A stretch of 64,000 nt of DNA from Pseudomonas resinovorans NBRC 106553 (GCF_000412695.1 NC_021499.1:5890001-5954000), one strand, 5' to 3'; counted from the stretch's first letter, positions 18,671 to 28,663 are shown. A program made the numbers and translations. Notes: generated by a model from the sequence alone, not told the origin.

Positions 18671-21600
18671 GCGTTGACCCGCTCCTGTTCAGGTTCGGCG
18701 CGCCTGGGCGGCAGGGGCGCGAAGTAGCCGACGACCAGCAGCAGGACGCCGACGCCGATGAAAGACACGATACGTTCCAGGCCACCGCGATTGCCCAGCT
18801 CGACGAAGAACAGCTTGGCCACCACCAGCGCGATCAGCGCCGCGCCCACCAGCCACAGCTCGCGCCGGGCCCGCAGGTGGCCGCCGACCATCAGGCCGAG
18901 GGCGATGCTCGTCCAGACGATGGACAGCCCCGCCTGCACCAGCATGGAGTCGAGCTGCGGCTCCAGCGCATAGGGCACCCCGCCCCAGTGGTGGGCGCAG
19001 CGGAACACCGCAGCGGTCGCCAGGGCGAACAGCGAGACCCCCGCCACGCCCTGGGGCAGCCAGGCCGGTTGCGCGGGCAGGCCGGACTGCGGCAGGCAAT
19101 CGCGCAGCCAGAGGCACACGCCGAGCAGGGCGAACAGCAGGCCCAGTTCCAGGGGGTTGAGCAGCGGCAGGTAGGGCAGCGGGTCGGCGGCGCCGTCGCT
19201 CCAGGCGTTGGCGATCCAGAACCAGGCGAGCATCGACAGCGCCAGCGGCAGCGAGGCCCACAGGCGGTATTCCCGTGGGTAGGCGGCCACCGGCCAGGGC
19301 AGGCGCGAGCTCCGCGCCATCAGCAGCAGCCAGGCGCTTGGCAGCAATGCCCAACCCAGCCAGCGCCAGGCGTTGTAGTGCTCGGACAGCAGCATCAGCA
19401 GATAACGCAACTCCAGCGCCAGCACGCCCAGCAGCAACCAGCAGCCCAGCACGTGGACGGCGCTGCGCGCACCGGCGGGCAACAGCCCGTCGAGCCTGCG
19501 CAGGGCCAACAGGTGCACGGCGAACAGCGCGCCCCAGGCAACCCAGCCGAAATGCGCCGCCGGGTGATACTGCGGCTCCCAGGCCACCGCCAGCGCCGCC
19601 AGCCCGATCGGCGCCAGCGACAGGCAGAGCAGCGCCAGGGCACGCCAGCGTTCGCGCCCGGCCAGCCAGGTGCCGAATGCCACACTGGCGGCGGCCAGCA
19701 ACAGCGCCAGCGGTACCCGCAACTCCGGGGCGGCGAAGCGGCCGATTTCCGTCAGCCAGGCCAGGGCCCACCAACCCGCGCCCCAGGCCAGCAGCAACTG
19801 GGCCAGATGGTCGAGGCTGAGCGCACCCATGGCCGCCTCGGCGCGCGCCCCACGCTGCAGGCGCCAGGCACCGATGAGTGCCGCCAGGGCCAGCACCGTC
19901 GGCGTCCAGAAACCGGCGTGGGCCAGCGGGCGCAGACCGATGCCACTCAGTTGGCCGAGCAACAGCGGGCTCACCGCGAGGAAGCTGAACCCCGCCAGCA
20001 CCTGCAGGAACAGGCCGAAGTAGAAGCTCGCGCGCTGTTGCAGGCGCAGGCTGAGCCAGAGGATCAGCAGCCCGCTGCCGGCCCAGACCGCAGCGGCGGT
20101 GCGCCAGGGCAGGACGAACAGCACCGCCAGGTTGACGAAGGCCAGGCCCACCAGCAGCACCAGCGACAGGCCCCGCAGCAGCCGTGCGTCGCCGCGCGCC
20201 AGCGGGTGGCGGGCGGCCAGCACCATCCCGGCGATCAGCGCCAGGCCGATCAGCGAGGCCACCATCAGCCCCCGCCAGCCCGGCAACGCCTCGCTGCCCA
20301 GGCCCGAGCCATCCAGGTCGAGCAGGAAGATCGCACCACCGAGCAACTGCACGGCGAAGGCGCTGAACAGGAAGGTGCGCGAACCCAGTCGCAGCCCGAC
20401 GAGGAGCGTCGCCAGCCCCGCCAGGGCCCAGGCGATGGCCGTGCCTTCGGCGGCGAAGATCAGTGGCGCCATCAGGTAGAGGAACGCCAGGCCGACGACG
20501 GCCAGCACCGGCAGGCAGCGTCGCTCCAGATCGGTAGCGGCGTCCGTGGGTGCCCGGCGTAGTTGCCGGAACACGAACAGCAGCGCCGCGCCCAGCATCA
20601 GGGCGCCGAGGGGCGAGCCGTCCAGCAGGCTGGCGTCACCTGCGCGCAGCCCACCGAGGAAGGCCAGCGCCGCACCGAACTGCAGCAGCAGCGCGAAGGC
20701 CCTCGCCAACGGCCGGCCCTGGCGCAGGCCGAGCCAGTAGAGGCCGGCACCCTCCACCGCCCAGGCGGCGGACGTCCAGCGGGCATCCAGGCCGAGGGGA
20801 ATCGCCAGGCTGCCGAACACCACGCCCAGGGCCAGGCAGGTTTCCACCAGCAGCAAGGCGCGGCCGGCGGTGCGGCCGGCGAGAATCCGCGCCAGCAGGA
20901 TGTAGAACAGCCCCAGGGCCAGGGCGCTGAAGGCCGCGCCGAATTCGATGTGGCGGACCAACGCCAGCTGCAGGCCGAAGCCGATGATCGGCGGGCCGAA
21001 CAGCACGGTGCCGTCCACCGTGTCGCCCTGGCGAGCGGACCAGCGCAGCAGTTCTTCGCGCTCCACGGGGGCGTCCGCCGCATCACTCAACTTGCGCCGG
21101 GCGAACAACAGCCCGATACCGACGTACATCAGGAAGAACAGCACCAGGAAGGGCTGGGTGCTGGCGAAGAGCTCCGGCTGGTACGAGCGCAGGCCCCAGG
21201 CGAAGCCGATGCCGAAGGTGCCGACGAAGCCGATCAGGTTGAGCAGGCGCCAGGCCTTGAACCAGGCGATGGCGAAGATGCCGGCGTTGAGCAGCGCGAA
21301 ATAGCTGAACAGCGCCACATGGTCGCCGCTGCCGCTGGAAGTGAGGATGGGCGCGGCGAAGCCGCCCAGCGCCGCGGCGGCGGCTAGGCCCAGGGCGTCC
21401 TGGGCCACGGCGAGGATGGCGGAGAACAGGGTCACCGCCACCAGCAGGCCGAAGGCCAGCTTCGGGTCCAGCAACGGATGCAGGCGCATGGCGGCGAACA
21501 CCGTCAGGTAGAGCACGGCGATGCCGGCGCCCTGGAGCATCAACCCGTAGTTCGGATTACGCTGGCGCAGCCACCAGCCGAGGCAAAGCAGGGCGATGGC

Positions 21601-22272
21601 CGCCATGCCCACCCCGGCGTAACGCACTTCCACCGGCACCACCATGCCTTCGGTGGCGTAGCGCAACAGGAAGGCCAGGCCGAGGAACAACAGCACCACG
21701 CCTATGCGCAGCACCGTATTGCCGCCGAACAGCCAGTTGCGGGCGGCAGCGAAGCCGCGCTCGAACAGGGAAGGCTCGCGGGGTTTTGCCGGGGGCGGCG
21801 GTGCGCGGCGCGGCGACTCGGGAAGGGCTTCGCGGGTCCAGTCATCGGCGGCAGCAGCTGCTGGGATAGGCCTGGGCTGGACGGCGGCGGCAATGGGGGG
21901 TTCCTGCACTTCGGCCGGTAGCTCCCAGATCAGTCCGTCGTCGTCCGTGGGCTCCGCTTCGCGCGCGGCTTCGGCCAGTGGCGCGGCGGGCTCGACAACC
22001 GGCGGTGGCGCCGGTGGCTCCGCCTTGGCCGGCTGCGCCTTGCCCTGCTCCACTTTGAGCAGGCGCTCGTGGATGGCCTGGGTGCCCTTGTCGAAGCGAG
22101 CGGCGAAACCGTCGAGCGCCTTGCGCAGTTCGGCGTTTTCCCGGCCCAGCCCCTGGAGGCGAATGGCCTGCCCGAGCCCCAGGCCCATCAGGCCGCCGAT
22201 CAGGGCGCCGCTGAAGCTTTCATCAATCCCGGCGCCAAAGGCCAGGCCAACCAGCATGAAGATCCATTGCAT
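18667..22272 (-). CDS. DUF2339 family large polytopic membrane protein
   Basis: This 1201-residue protein begins with one membrane span, then a coiled-coil and proline/alanine-rich linker (about residues 45-150), and continues as a long series of roughly 25-30 hydrophobic segments typical of DUF2339. The start at 22272 (MQWIFMLVGLAFGAG) fits the family; an upstream ATG would add 14 poorly supported residues. It is translationally coupled to DUF3999. No enzymatic motif was recognised. In Pseudomonas such proteins are annotated as putative membrane proteins, and the role is unknown. Confidence 0.87.
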   Translation of the reverse strand: MQWIFMLVGLAFGAGIDESFSGALIGGLMGLGLGQAIRLQGLGRENAELRKALDGFAARFDKGTQAIHERLLKVEQGKAQPAKAEPPAPPPVVEPAAPLAEAAREAEPTDDDGLIWELPAEVQEPPIAAAVQPRPIPAAAAADDWTREALPESPRRAPPPPAKPREPSLFERGFAAARNWLFGGNTVLRIGVVLLFLGLAFLLRYATEGMVVPVEVRYAGVGMAAIALLCLGWWLRQRNPNYGLMLQGAGIAVLYLTVFAAMRLHPLLDPKLAFGLLVAVTLFSAILAVAQDALGLAAAAALGGFAAPILTSSGSGDHVALFSYFALLNAGIFAIAWFKAWRLLNLIGFVGTFGIGFAWGLRSYQPELFASTQPFLVLFFLMYVGIGLLFARRKLSDAADAPVEREELLRWSARQGDTVDGTVLFGPPIIGFGLQLALVRHIEFGAAFSALALGLFYILLARILAGRTAGRALLLVETCLALGVVFGSLAIPLGLDARWTSAAWAVEGAGLYWLGLRQGRPLARAFALLLQFGAALAFLGGLRAGDASLLDGSPLGALMLGAALLFVFRQLRRAPTDAATDLERRCLPVLAVVGLAFLYLMAPLIFAAEGTAIAWALAGLATLLVGLRLGSRTFLFSAFAVQLLGGAIFLLDLDGSGLGSEALPGWRGLMVASLIGLALIAGMVLAARHPLARGDARLLRGLSLVLLVGLAFVNLAVLFVLPWRTAAAVWAGSGLLILWLSLRLQQRASFYFGLFLQVLAGFSFLAVSPLLLGQLSGIGLRPLAHAGFWTPTVLALAALIGAWRLQRGARAEAAMGALSLDHLAQLLLAWGAGWWALAWLTEIGRFAAPELRVPLALLLAAASVAFGTWLAGRERWRALALLCLSLAPIGLAALAVAWEPQYHPAAHFGWVAWGALFAVHLLALRRLDGLLPAGARSAVHVLGCWLLLGVLALELRYLLMLLSEHYNAWRWLGWALLPSAWLLLMARSSRLPWPVAAYPREYRLWASLPLALSMLAWFWIANAWSDGAADPLPYLPLLNPLELGLLFALLGVCLWLRDCLPQSGLPAQPAWLPQGVAGVSLFALATAAVFRCAHHWGGVPYALEPQLDSMLVQAGLSIVWTSIALGLMVGGHLRARRELWLVGAALIALVVAKLFFVELGNRGGLERIVSFIGVGVLLLVVGYFAPLPPRRAEPEQERVNA

Positions 22273-22534
22273 GCAGTGATTTCTCGAATGATTGAGCGAC
22301 TGGGCCGCATCCATCGCCGCCCGATCAGCCAGAAGCTACAGCAGGTATGGCTCCGGCCCAATAGTGACGCCAGGCCCCCGATCACGGACACAGGAGGATT
22401 CCTAAATCGCGCACGACATCAAGAACAAGTCTGTCGAGACAAAAGGAAAATTCGCATTCCCCGACGGGAAACTGTTCACTTTTTCACCGACATCGCTATG
22501 ATGCCCGCCCCCTACCCAAGCCTGCTCGCCGACC

Positions 22535-22930
22535 ATGAAGACCATGATGATCGTTGGTGCCGACCTCGACCGGACGGATACCTGGATCAAGTACGAAAAG
22601 ACCATGTGCCACGCCTGCGTTTCCAGCTGCTGCACCATGCCAGTCGAAACGCGGCTAAGCGACCTGATCCGCCTGGAGCTGGTGGCCGAATTTGAACGTG
22701 GCGAGCCGCCGAAGAACATCGCGAAAAGGCTGATGAAGGACGGTGTGGTCGAGCGCTTCAACCAGAAATCGGGGATCTTCACCCTCACCCGCATGGGCAA
22801 CAACGACTGCTACTTCCTGGATCGCAAGACCCGGCTGTGCACCGTCTACGACAAGCGCCCGGAAACCTGCCGCAATCACCCGCGCATCGGTCCGCGCCCC
22901 GGTTACTGCGCGTTCAAGCCCAAAGAGTGA
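22535..22930 (+). CDS. YkgJ-family cysteine-cluster protein
   Basis: This 131-residue protein carries the CxxCxxxCC zinc or iron-sulfur type cluster (CHACVSSCC) near residue 25 and a second set of cysteines (DCYFLD, LCTVYDKRPETCRNHP), the pattern of the YkgJ/UPF0153 family. A possible sigma-70 promoter (TTCACT, 16 bp, TATGAT at 22497) precedes it. Its stop abuts the stop of the convergent channel gene with no bases between. The metal ligand and function are unknown. Confidence 0.9.
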   Translation: MKTMMIVGADLDRTDTWIKYEKTMCHACVSSCCTMPVETRLSDLIRLELVAEFERGEPPKNIAKRLMKDGVVERFNQKSGIFTLTRMGNNDCYFLDRKTRLCTVYDKRPETCRNHPRIGPRPGYCAFKPKE

Positions 22931-23860
22931 TTACCGGGTCATCTTCTTCACGAACACCACCACGAACAGCGCCATGGTGAAGCTGCCGACGAAGGCCTCG
23001 AAGGCAGCCAACGGCCGCGACAGGCCCAGCGGCGCGATATCGCCGTAGCCGAGGGTGGTGAAGGTCACCACGCTGAAGTACATACAGGCGCCCAGCTCCT
23101 CGAGGTTGGTCAGCAGGTCCTGGTCCAGGCCGAAGGCCAGCCGCACGTCGCCGTGGTGGATGCCCACCATGAAGTAGAGCAGCGCGCAGAACAGGACGAA
23201 GCCCAGGGAGAACAGCACCACCCGCAGGGGCTGCTCGCCATAGCCGCAGAACAGGTCCACCAGCCAGGAAAACAGGCGCTGGCCGGACCAGCGCGGCATC
23301 TGCAGCCGACGCATCATCATCTCCCGGTAGAAGAAGCGCCCCGCCTCCTCGAACAACCCGGCCTTCTCCAACTGGATGCGCAGGTTGCGATAGACCTCCT
23401 CGGCCTGCTGCAACAGATCCTGCATCTGTGCCCGTTGCCCGCTCCTGCGCGCCTCGCGGGCCTCGCGCTCCTGCAGCACCCGTTCGTCCCAGAGCACGTT
23501 GTCCAGGCGCGCGCCGTCCAGCTTCACGCCGAGCAGGTTGGCGTCGCGCAGGTCCGCGCAGTGCAGGTTGGCGTCACGCAGGTCGGCCTTCATCAAGGAG
23601 GCGCCGCGCAGGTTGATGGCGAACAGGTGGGCGCCGCGCAGGTCGGCGCGGTACAGGTCGCTTCCGGAAAGGTCGTAGCCGACGTGGCTGCCACGGTGCA
23701 CCAGGTCCAGGCCCGCCAACCGGCACTTCTTCAGGCAGAAGCCCTGCATCGGAGCGCCGCTGCGCGCGCGGGCCTCCAGCGCCGCACAGAGGTCCGGCTC
23801 TTCCGATTTGTCCTGCGTGGCATCCCGCCAGAAGTCGTCCACAGGGGGGATGTCGAGCAT
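22931..23860 (-). CDS. Pentapeptide-repeat protein fused to a two-helix potassium channel
   Basis: This 309-residue fusion has an N-terminal run of pentapeptide repeats (about residues 45-125, A(D/N)LRxA pattern such as LYRADLRGAHLFAINLRGA), a helical linker rich in charged residues (about 130-190), and a C-terminal ion-channel domain with two membrane spans around the selectivity filter TTLGYGDI. The filter GYGD indicates potassium selectivity. The repeats form a right-handed beta-helix and may act as a cytoplasmic sensor or docking part. It is encoded alone, convergent with the YkgJ-like gene. Confidence 0.9.
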   Translation of the reverse strand: MLDIPPVDDFWRDATQDKSEEPDLCAALEARARSGAPMQGFCLKKCRLAGLDLVHRGSHVGYDLSGSDLYRADLRGAHLFAINLRGASLMKADLRDANLHCADLRDANLLGVKLDGARLDNVLWDERVLQEREAREARRSGQRAQMQDLLQQAEEVYRNLRIQLEKAGLFEEAGRFFYREMMMRRLQMPRWSGQRLFSWLVDLFCGYGEQPLRVVLFSLGFVLFCALLYFMVGIHHGDVRLAFGLDQDLLTNLEELGACMYFSVVTFTTLGYGDIAPLGLSRPLAAFEAFVGSFTMALFVVVFVKKMTR

Positions 23861-23927
23861 GCTGGCAAACCCTGGGTATGGATTTTCAGCCTAGCCCACG
23901 CCCGCAGGTCGCGTCGCAGGGTGCACC

Positions 23928-24010
23928 GTAGGGTGGGTCGGGCGGCGCTCCGCGAGCGCAGCGATACCCATGCGGACTGCCGATGGGTTTCGTTCCTCAA
24001 CCCATCCTAC
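23928..24010. repeat. REP-like palindrome (GTAGGGTGGGT family)
   Basis: The ends GTAGGGTGGGT and ACCCATCCTAC form an imperfect inverted repeat of about 83 bp with an internal GAGCGCAGCGATACCCATG segment, a type of intergenic repeat common in Pseudomonas. It fills the gap between the channel and DUF808 genes. Confidence 0.75.
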
Positions 24011-24025
24011 GAGTTGTGCCGGCTA

Positions 24026-24940
24026 TCAGCCTTTCACGGCACCTATCACCTTTTTCACCAGGCTCACGCCGGCCAGCACCAGGGCGCCGGTAAGCACGCC
24101 GACCACGCCGTCGGCGAGGATCTGCACCAACCAGGAGAAGCCGCCGGCAGCGGCCAGGAGCGGCTCGAGCAGGTGATGCGCCGCCGGAATGCCGTGGAGG
24201 ATGATGCTGCCGCCCACCAGGAACATGGCGGCCGTGCCGATTACCGCCAGGCTCTTCATCATCCAGGGCGCGGCGGCGAGGATGCCGCGGCCAAACGCCT
24301 GGGCCGCCTTGCTGTCCTGGCGCACCAGGTAGAAGCCGAGGTCATCCAGCTTGACGATGCCGGCCACCAGCCCGTAGACGCCCACCGTCATGATCAGCGC
24401 GATGCCCACCAGCACCGACACCTGGGTACCGAAGGACGCGGCGGAGACCGTGCCCAGGGTGATCACGATGATTTCGGCGGAGAGGATGAAGTCGGTACGG
24501 ATCGCGCCCTTGATCTTGCCCTTCTCCATGGCCACCAGATCCACCTCGGGGTCGGCCACCGCCTCGACCCGCGCCGCGTGGGCCTGGGCCTCCTCCTCCG
24601 CGCTGTGCAGCCACTTGTGCGCCAGCTTCTCGAAGCCCTCGAAACAGAGGAAGGCGCCACCGAGCATCAGCAGCGGGATCACCGCCCAGGGCGCGAAGGC
24701 GCTGATCAGCAGGGCCGCCGGCACCAGGATGGCCTTGTTCACCAGGGAACCCTTGGCGACCGCCCAGACCACCGGCAGTTCGCGCTCGGCGCGCACGCCG
24801 CTGACCTGCTGGGCATTGAGCGCCAGGTCGTCGCCCAACACGCCGGCGGTTTTCTTCGCGGCGACTTTGGTCATTACCGAGACGTCATCGAGCACGGTGG
24901 CGATGTCGTCGAGCAGGGTGAGCAGGCTGGCTCCGGCCAT
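24026..24940 (-). CDS. DUF808 family inner-membrane protein (YedI-like)
   Basis: This 304-residue polytopic membrane protein has the DUF808 signatures AGASLLTLLDDIATVLDDV, KTAGVLGDDLALNAQQV, and the conserved GAIRTDFILSAEII loop. The start at 24940 is taken from the family; an upstream TTG in frame is not supported. No partner gene is evident, and the upstream phosphoethanolamine transferase-like gene ends 77 bp away on the same strand. Its transport role is unproven. Confidence 0.88.
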   Translation of the reverse strand: MAGASLLTLLDDIATVLDDVSVMTKVAAKKTAGVLGDDLALNAQQVSGVRAERELPVVWAVAKGSLVNKAILVPAALLISAFAPWAVIPLLMLGGAFLCFEGFEKLAHKWLHSAEEEAQAHAARVEAVADPEVDLVAMEKGKIKGAIRTDFILSAEIIVITLGTVSAASFGTQVSVLVGIALIMTVGVYGLVAGIVKLDDLGFYLVRQDSKAAQAFGRGILAAAPWMMKSLAVIGTAAMFLVGGSIILHGIPAAHHLLEPLLAAAGGFSWLVQILADGVVGVLTGALVLAGVSLVKKVIGAVKG

Positions 24941-25017
24941 GGTGTGTCCTTGCAGAGGGGAGAGACGGGGCGCCGCAGTCCGGCGCAGCCGAACTACAGA
25001 CAAAAACGCCCCGCCGG

Positions 25018-26802
25018 TCAACCCGGCGGTGCTTTCCTGCCCTGGCCCTTGCGCTCGTCGCTGACCACTTCCAGCTCGCTACCCTGGCCCTGGGACTTGG
25101 GCTTGATCAGGCTGAAATCGATCAGCGCCTTGGGCTGGTAGGGGTCGCCGATCAACAGCGGACGTTGCCGGAAGCTCGCGTTGACCACGCTGCGGCTGGG
25201 GTCGAACTCATCGAAGCTCAGCCCGGCCAGGTCCGCCCAGGTGTGGATGAAGTTGGCACTGCTGTAGGGCCGGCCGAGGCTGGCGTCGAGTGCCTGCGGA
25301 TGAGTGGCGCGCCATTGTGGCGAGCGCCAGAGCATGAAGGGGATGGTGTACATCGGCGCGGTGGGGGCCGCCTCGTTGCGGCCCAGCACGTTGGGGTGCT
25401 CCGGGTCGAACACCGCCTCGCCATGGTCGGACAGGTAGAGCAGGAAGCCATTGGCGCGGCTGTCGGAGAAGCGCTGGATCAGGCTGGACACCACATGGTC
25501 GTTGAACAGCACGGCATTGTCGTAGCTGTTGTAGGTGGGCAACTGGTCGTCGGTGACGTTGGCCGGCACGCCCTGGCGGTCGGTGAAGCGCTCGTAGCTC
25601 GAGGGATATCGGCGGCTGTAGCTCATGTGGGTGCCCAGCAGGTGCACCACGATGAGCTTGCGTGGCGCCGGGTCGGCCAGCACCTTCTCGAAGGGCGGCA
25701 GCACATCGTCGTCGTACTGGCGCGCGTTCTGGTTGCGGTTGTTGTTCAGGTAGAACTGCTCGTCCGCCTGCTGGGAGAAGGTGGTGAGCATGGTGTTGCG
25801 CTTGGTCAGGGTCTGCTGGTTGGTGATCCAGAAGGTCTTGTAGCCGGCCTGCTTCATCATGTTCAGTAGCGACGGCTGGCTCAGGTAGTAGTCGGGGTTG
25901 TTCTCGTCGGCGAAGGTCAGGACCTGCTGCAGCGCCTCGATGGTGTAGGGGCGCGGGGTAATGACGTTGTCGAAGACATCCAGCTGGTCGCGGATGCGGT
26001 CCAGGTTGGGCGTGGTCTGGCGCGGGTAGCCGTAGAGGCTCATGCGCTGGCGGTTGGTGGACTCGCCCAGCACCAGCACCAGGGTGGCCGGCAAGTCGGC
26101 ATTGGCATCCTTGAGGTTGGCCAGCGGTGCGATGCGCGCGTTGTCCGCCAGCAACTGGTTCATTTCCTCGAGCTGCTGGCTGTACTGCCGGAAGCCCACG
26201 ACGAGCTGCCAGGGTACCGCCGGCTCCATGCGCTTCTCGAAATTGTTGAGCGCCGACTCGAAAGTCGGTTCCACCACGCTCTGCTTGACCGCCGGGTAGC
26301 CCACCAGCCCCGCCAGCAGCCCCACGCTCGCGACCAGCGCCGTGCGGCGTGGCAGGTGAACCGGGCGCAGACGCGTCCACAGGAGCACGGCACCGGCGGC
26401 GTAGCCGAGGAAGGCCGGCACCATCCACCAGGCGAAGTACTGGGCCATGTACTCCGCCCCCTCCGCCACGTTGGATTCGAACATGATGAAGATGACGCTC
26501 TGGGAGAACTCCTGGCCGTACACCAGGAAGTAACCGAAGGCCGGCAGCGAGGCCACCCAGAGCAGCGCGCCGAGGCCTGCGGCGATGGCGCGGGTGCGCC
26601 CCGGGAACAGCAGGACCGGGATCAGCCACAGGCCGCTGAGCAGGAACGCCTGTCGGAAACCGGCGAAGCCGCTGGCACCCGCGAGCTGGATCAGCACGTG
26701 GGTAACGCCCGAGAAATACCAGAAGTAGAGGAAGAGCCAGCCCAGCCCGGCCCAGTCGAATGACCGCGCCTCAGCCTTGTGCACATTGAACTTCATAGAC
26801 AT
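25018..26802 (-). CDS. Phosphoethanolamine transferase-like membrane sulfatase-fold protein
   Basis: The 594-residue protein has five N-terminal membrane spans (to about residue 175) and a periplasmic alkaline-phosphatase/sulfatase-fold domain. Visible catalytic features are VLGESTNRQRMSLYGYPR (metal-binding Glu), a threonine in PRPYTIEALQQ that is the likely nucleophile, and LYLSDHGEAVF plus PNVLGRNEA for the second metal site. These match the EptA/CptA/OpgE group that transfers phosphoethanolamine from phosphatidylethanolamine to LPS or glucans; CptA-like core transferases are the closest by eye. The target cannot be decided. ATGs at 26802 and 26796 are both possible starts, with AGGGCGG just upstream. 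Confidence 0.85.
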   Translation of the reverse strand: MSMKFNVHKAEARSFDWAGLGWLFLYFWYFSGVTHVLIQLAGASGFAGFRQAFLLSGLWLIPVLLFPGRTRAIAAGLGALLWVASLPAFGYFLVYGQEFSQSVIFIMFESNVAEGAEYMAQYFAWWMVPAFLGYAAGAVLLWTRLRPVHLPRRTALVASVGLLAGLVGYPAVKQSVVEPTFESALNNFEKRMEPAVPWQLVVGFRQYSQQLEEMNQLLADNARIAPLANLKDANADLPATLVLVLGESTNRQRMSLYGYPRQTTPNLDRIRDQLDVFDNVITPRPYTIEALQQVLTFADENNPDYYLSQPSLLNMMKQAGYKTFWITNQQTLTKRNTMLTTFSQQADEQFYLNNNRNQNARQYDDDVLPPFEKVLADPAPRKLIVVHLLGTHMSYSRRYPSSYERFTDRQGVPANVTDDQLPTYNSYDNAVLFNDHVVSSLIQRFSDSRANGFLLYLSDHGEAVFDPEHPNVLGRNEAAPTAPMYTIPFMLWRSPQWRATHPQALDASLGRPYSSANFIHTWADLAGLSFDEFDPSRSVVNASFRQRPLLIGDPYQPKALIDFSLIKPKSQGQGSELEVVSDERKGQGRKAPPG

Positions 26803-27046
26803 CCGCCCTAGACGAGCCCTGACCAGTCGATCTGATCGAACCGCTGGGAATATGACTGCGAAAGTGTGAAAAGTTCGTCAAATGAGTCGGAGTCATCCTA
26901 CAACCTGCGATCTAGAGGGGTTTTGCCTACAGGATCGCCAGCCCCATTGCCCAGCAGTCGGCACACAGCGAACTGTCCCAGGTCAGGGCCGGAGGCCGCC
27001 CCAGCGTCTAGTCTCGAAGCAGACCAACGAGGCAAAGGAGCAAGCC

Positions 27047-27211
27047 ATGGACAATGTCCACCTCATGATCGTGCTGCTGGTGACGGGTTTCCTGCTGCTG
27101 GGCATAGGCTTCAGCAACCGCGAGAAGGACTGGGGGGTGTGGCTGACCGGCCTGGGCACGGCCTCCATGTTCGCGCCCATCGTGCTGAAGATGTACATCG
27201 AGCTGGGCTAG
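27047..27211 (+). CDS. Small membrane protein, 54 residues
   Basis: MDNVHLMIVLLVTGFLLLG begins a protein with two hydrophobic segments separated by the charged loop SNREKDWG. A good Shine-Dalgarno sequence (AAAGGAG) lies 7 bp before the ATG, and codon use matches the neighbours, which supports translation. No family was recognised. It is 88 bp upstream of the amine oxidase gene on the same strand. Confidence 0.7.
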   Translation: MDNVHLMIVLLVTGFLLLGIGFSNREKDWGVWLTGLGTASMFAPIVLKMYIELG

Positions 27212-27299
27212 CGCCGGAGGTGGCGCTAGCCCCATTTGACAAGCCGGGCGCCCCTTCCAGACTCAGTCCATGTCAACCAGAACGCCGGAGGGCAACGTG

Positions 27300-28595
27300 A
27301 TGGTGGTGGAGAACAAGCAGGTGGACCTGCTGGTGGTGGGGGGCGGCGCGGCCGGCTTGTCGGCGGCGCTGACAGCCGAGCGTCGGGGCCTCAGCTGCCA
27401 AGTGCTGGAAGCCCAGGAGCGCCTGGGCGGACGACTCTGGTCGATCCGTTCCGACGCGGACGCCATGTGGGTGGACCTGGGAGGCCAACTGGTCAACGGC
27501 GACATGAGCCGGGTACTGCGCATCGCCCGGGATGCCGGCCTGCACCTCGCCCCGGTCGCCGGCACCGGCGCGGTGAAGACGGTACTGGCCGATGACCGTG
27601 TCTACCGTGACCTTGCGCGTAACAGCGAAGGCTGGATGGACATGCTGCTGACCCCGGAACTGGTGGCGCGGGCACAAGCCGCCACATCTGCGCCCACACT
27701 CAGCGAGGTGCTGGACTGGCTGAACCTGGACCAGCAGGAGGCGCAACTGATCCGCAGCACCATCTGCGAGATGTTCGGCCACCCGGCCGAGGCCCTGGAC
27801 GGGCTGGGCGCCATCCTCGAAACCCAGACCTTCCGCTCCCAGCGCAGCGATATCGAATTCCAGTTCCGCCGTGGCTTCAGCGGCATCATCGAGCAACTGG
27901 CCAGCAGCTTGCGCCAAGCGCCGCTGCTGCAGACGCCGGTCCACGCCATCAGCCGGCATGGCGAGCGCATCATCGCCCGCACCGACGCCGGCGAATGGTC
28001 GGCCGCCCACCTGGTGATCGCGGTGCCGCCGCCGGTGGTCCGGCATATCCAGCTCGACCTGGACGACGTCGACTCGCACCTGACGGCCGCCCTGGACAGT
28101 TTCGTCGGCGGTGAACTGATCAAGTTCATCCTCACCTTCGACACCCCCTTCTGGCGCTACACCGGCCTCAGCGGCCAGGTGGAATACCTGGAACCCGCCG
28201 GCCTGAACCTGGTGGACGGCAGCCTCGACGACGGCAGTCACCCGCGCCTGGTGGCCTTTCTCGGCGGCCCACTGGCCCGGCAATGGGCCGGGCAGTCCGC
28301 CGGCTGGCGCCGCCAGGCCCTGCTGGACCTGATGGCGAAAGCCTTCGGCGAGCAGGTCTACCAGGTACGCTCGGTGCACGAAGGCAACTGGGTCGACCAC
28401 CGCTGGTGCGCCGGCGCCTACAACTCCCATATCCGCGCCGGCGGCATGAGCGACGCCTGCGAATACCTGGCCAGCTGGGGCAAAGGCATCGCCTTCGCCG
28501 GCGCCGAGTACGCAGCCAGCTACAGAGGCTTTGTGGAAGGCGCGCTGGACAGTGGGGAGAAGGCGGTTCTGCGGTTGCTGGATGCGGCAGGCTAA
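27300..28595 (+). CDS. Flavin-dependent amine oxidase family protein
   Basis: This 431-residue FAD enzyme has the dinucleotide-binding motif DLLVVGGGAAGLSAALTAE and the conserved second motif LEAQERLGGRLWS, with a C-terminal FAD-contact segment GIAFAGAEYAASYRGFVEGAL typical of monoamine oxidase/phytoene-desaturase-like flavoproteins. The start at 27300 is preceded by GGAGGG at good spacing; an ATG ten codons upstream is less well placed. The substrate is unknown; a primary amine or polyamine is the family expectation. It is not visibly linked to an aminotransferase or transporter. Confidence 0.87.
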   Translation: MVVENKQVDLLVVGGGAAGLSAALTAERRGLSCQVLEAQERLGGRLWSIRSDADAMWVDLGGQLVNGDMSRVLRIARDAGLHLAPVAGTGAVKTVLADDRVYRDLARNSEGWMDMLLTPELVARAQAATSAPTLSEVLDWLNLDQQEAQLIRSTICEMFGHPAEALDGLGAILETQTFRSQRSDIEFQFRRGFSGIIEQLASSLRQAPLLQTPVHAISRHGERIIARTDAGEWSAAHLVIAVPPPVVRHIQLDLDDVDSHLTAALDSFVGGELIKFILTFDTPFWRYTGLSGQVEYLEPAGLNLVDGSLDDGSHPRLVAFLGGPLARQWAGQSAGWRRQALLDLMAKAFGEQVYQVRSVHEGNWVDHRWCAGAYNSHIRAGGMSDACEYLASWGKGIAFAGAEYAASYRGFVEGALDSGEKAVLRLLDAAG

Positions 28596-28607
28596 AGCAC
28601 CTCCCAT

Positions 28608-28644
28608 AAAAAGGCCCCCGCCGGAGTGATTCGGCGGGGGCTTG
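28608..28644 (-). terminator. Rho-independent terminator of the CsgG/DUF4810/DUF799 operon
   Basis: GCCCCCGCCG pairs with CGGCGGGGGC around an 8-nt loop, and on the minus strand the stem is followed by CCTTTTT. It lies 20 bp after the DUF799 stop and may also serve the convergent amine oxidase gene. Confidence 0.85.
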
Positions 28645-28663
28645 CTAAATAGCGCCACGATGC

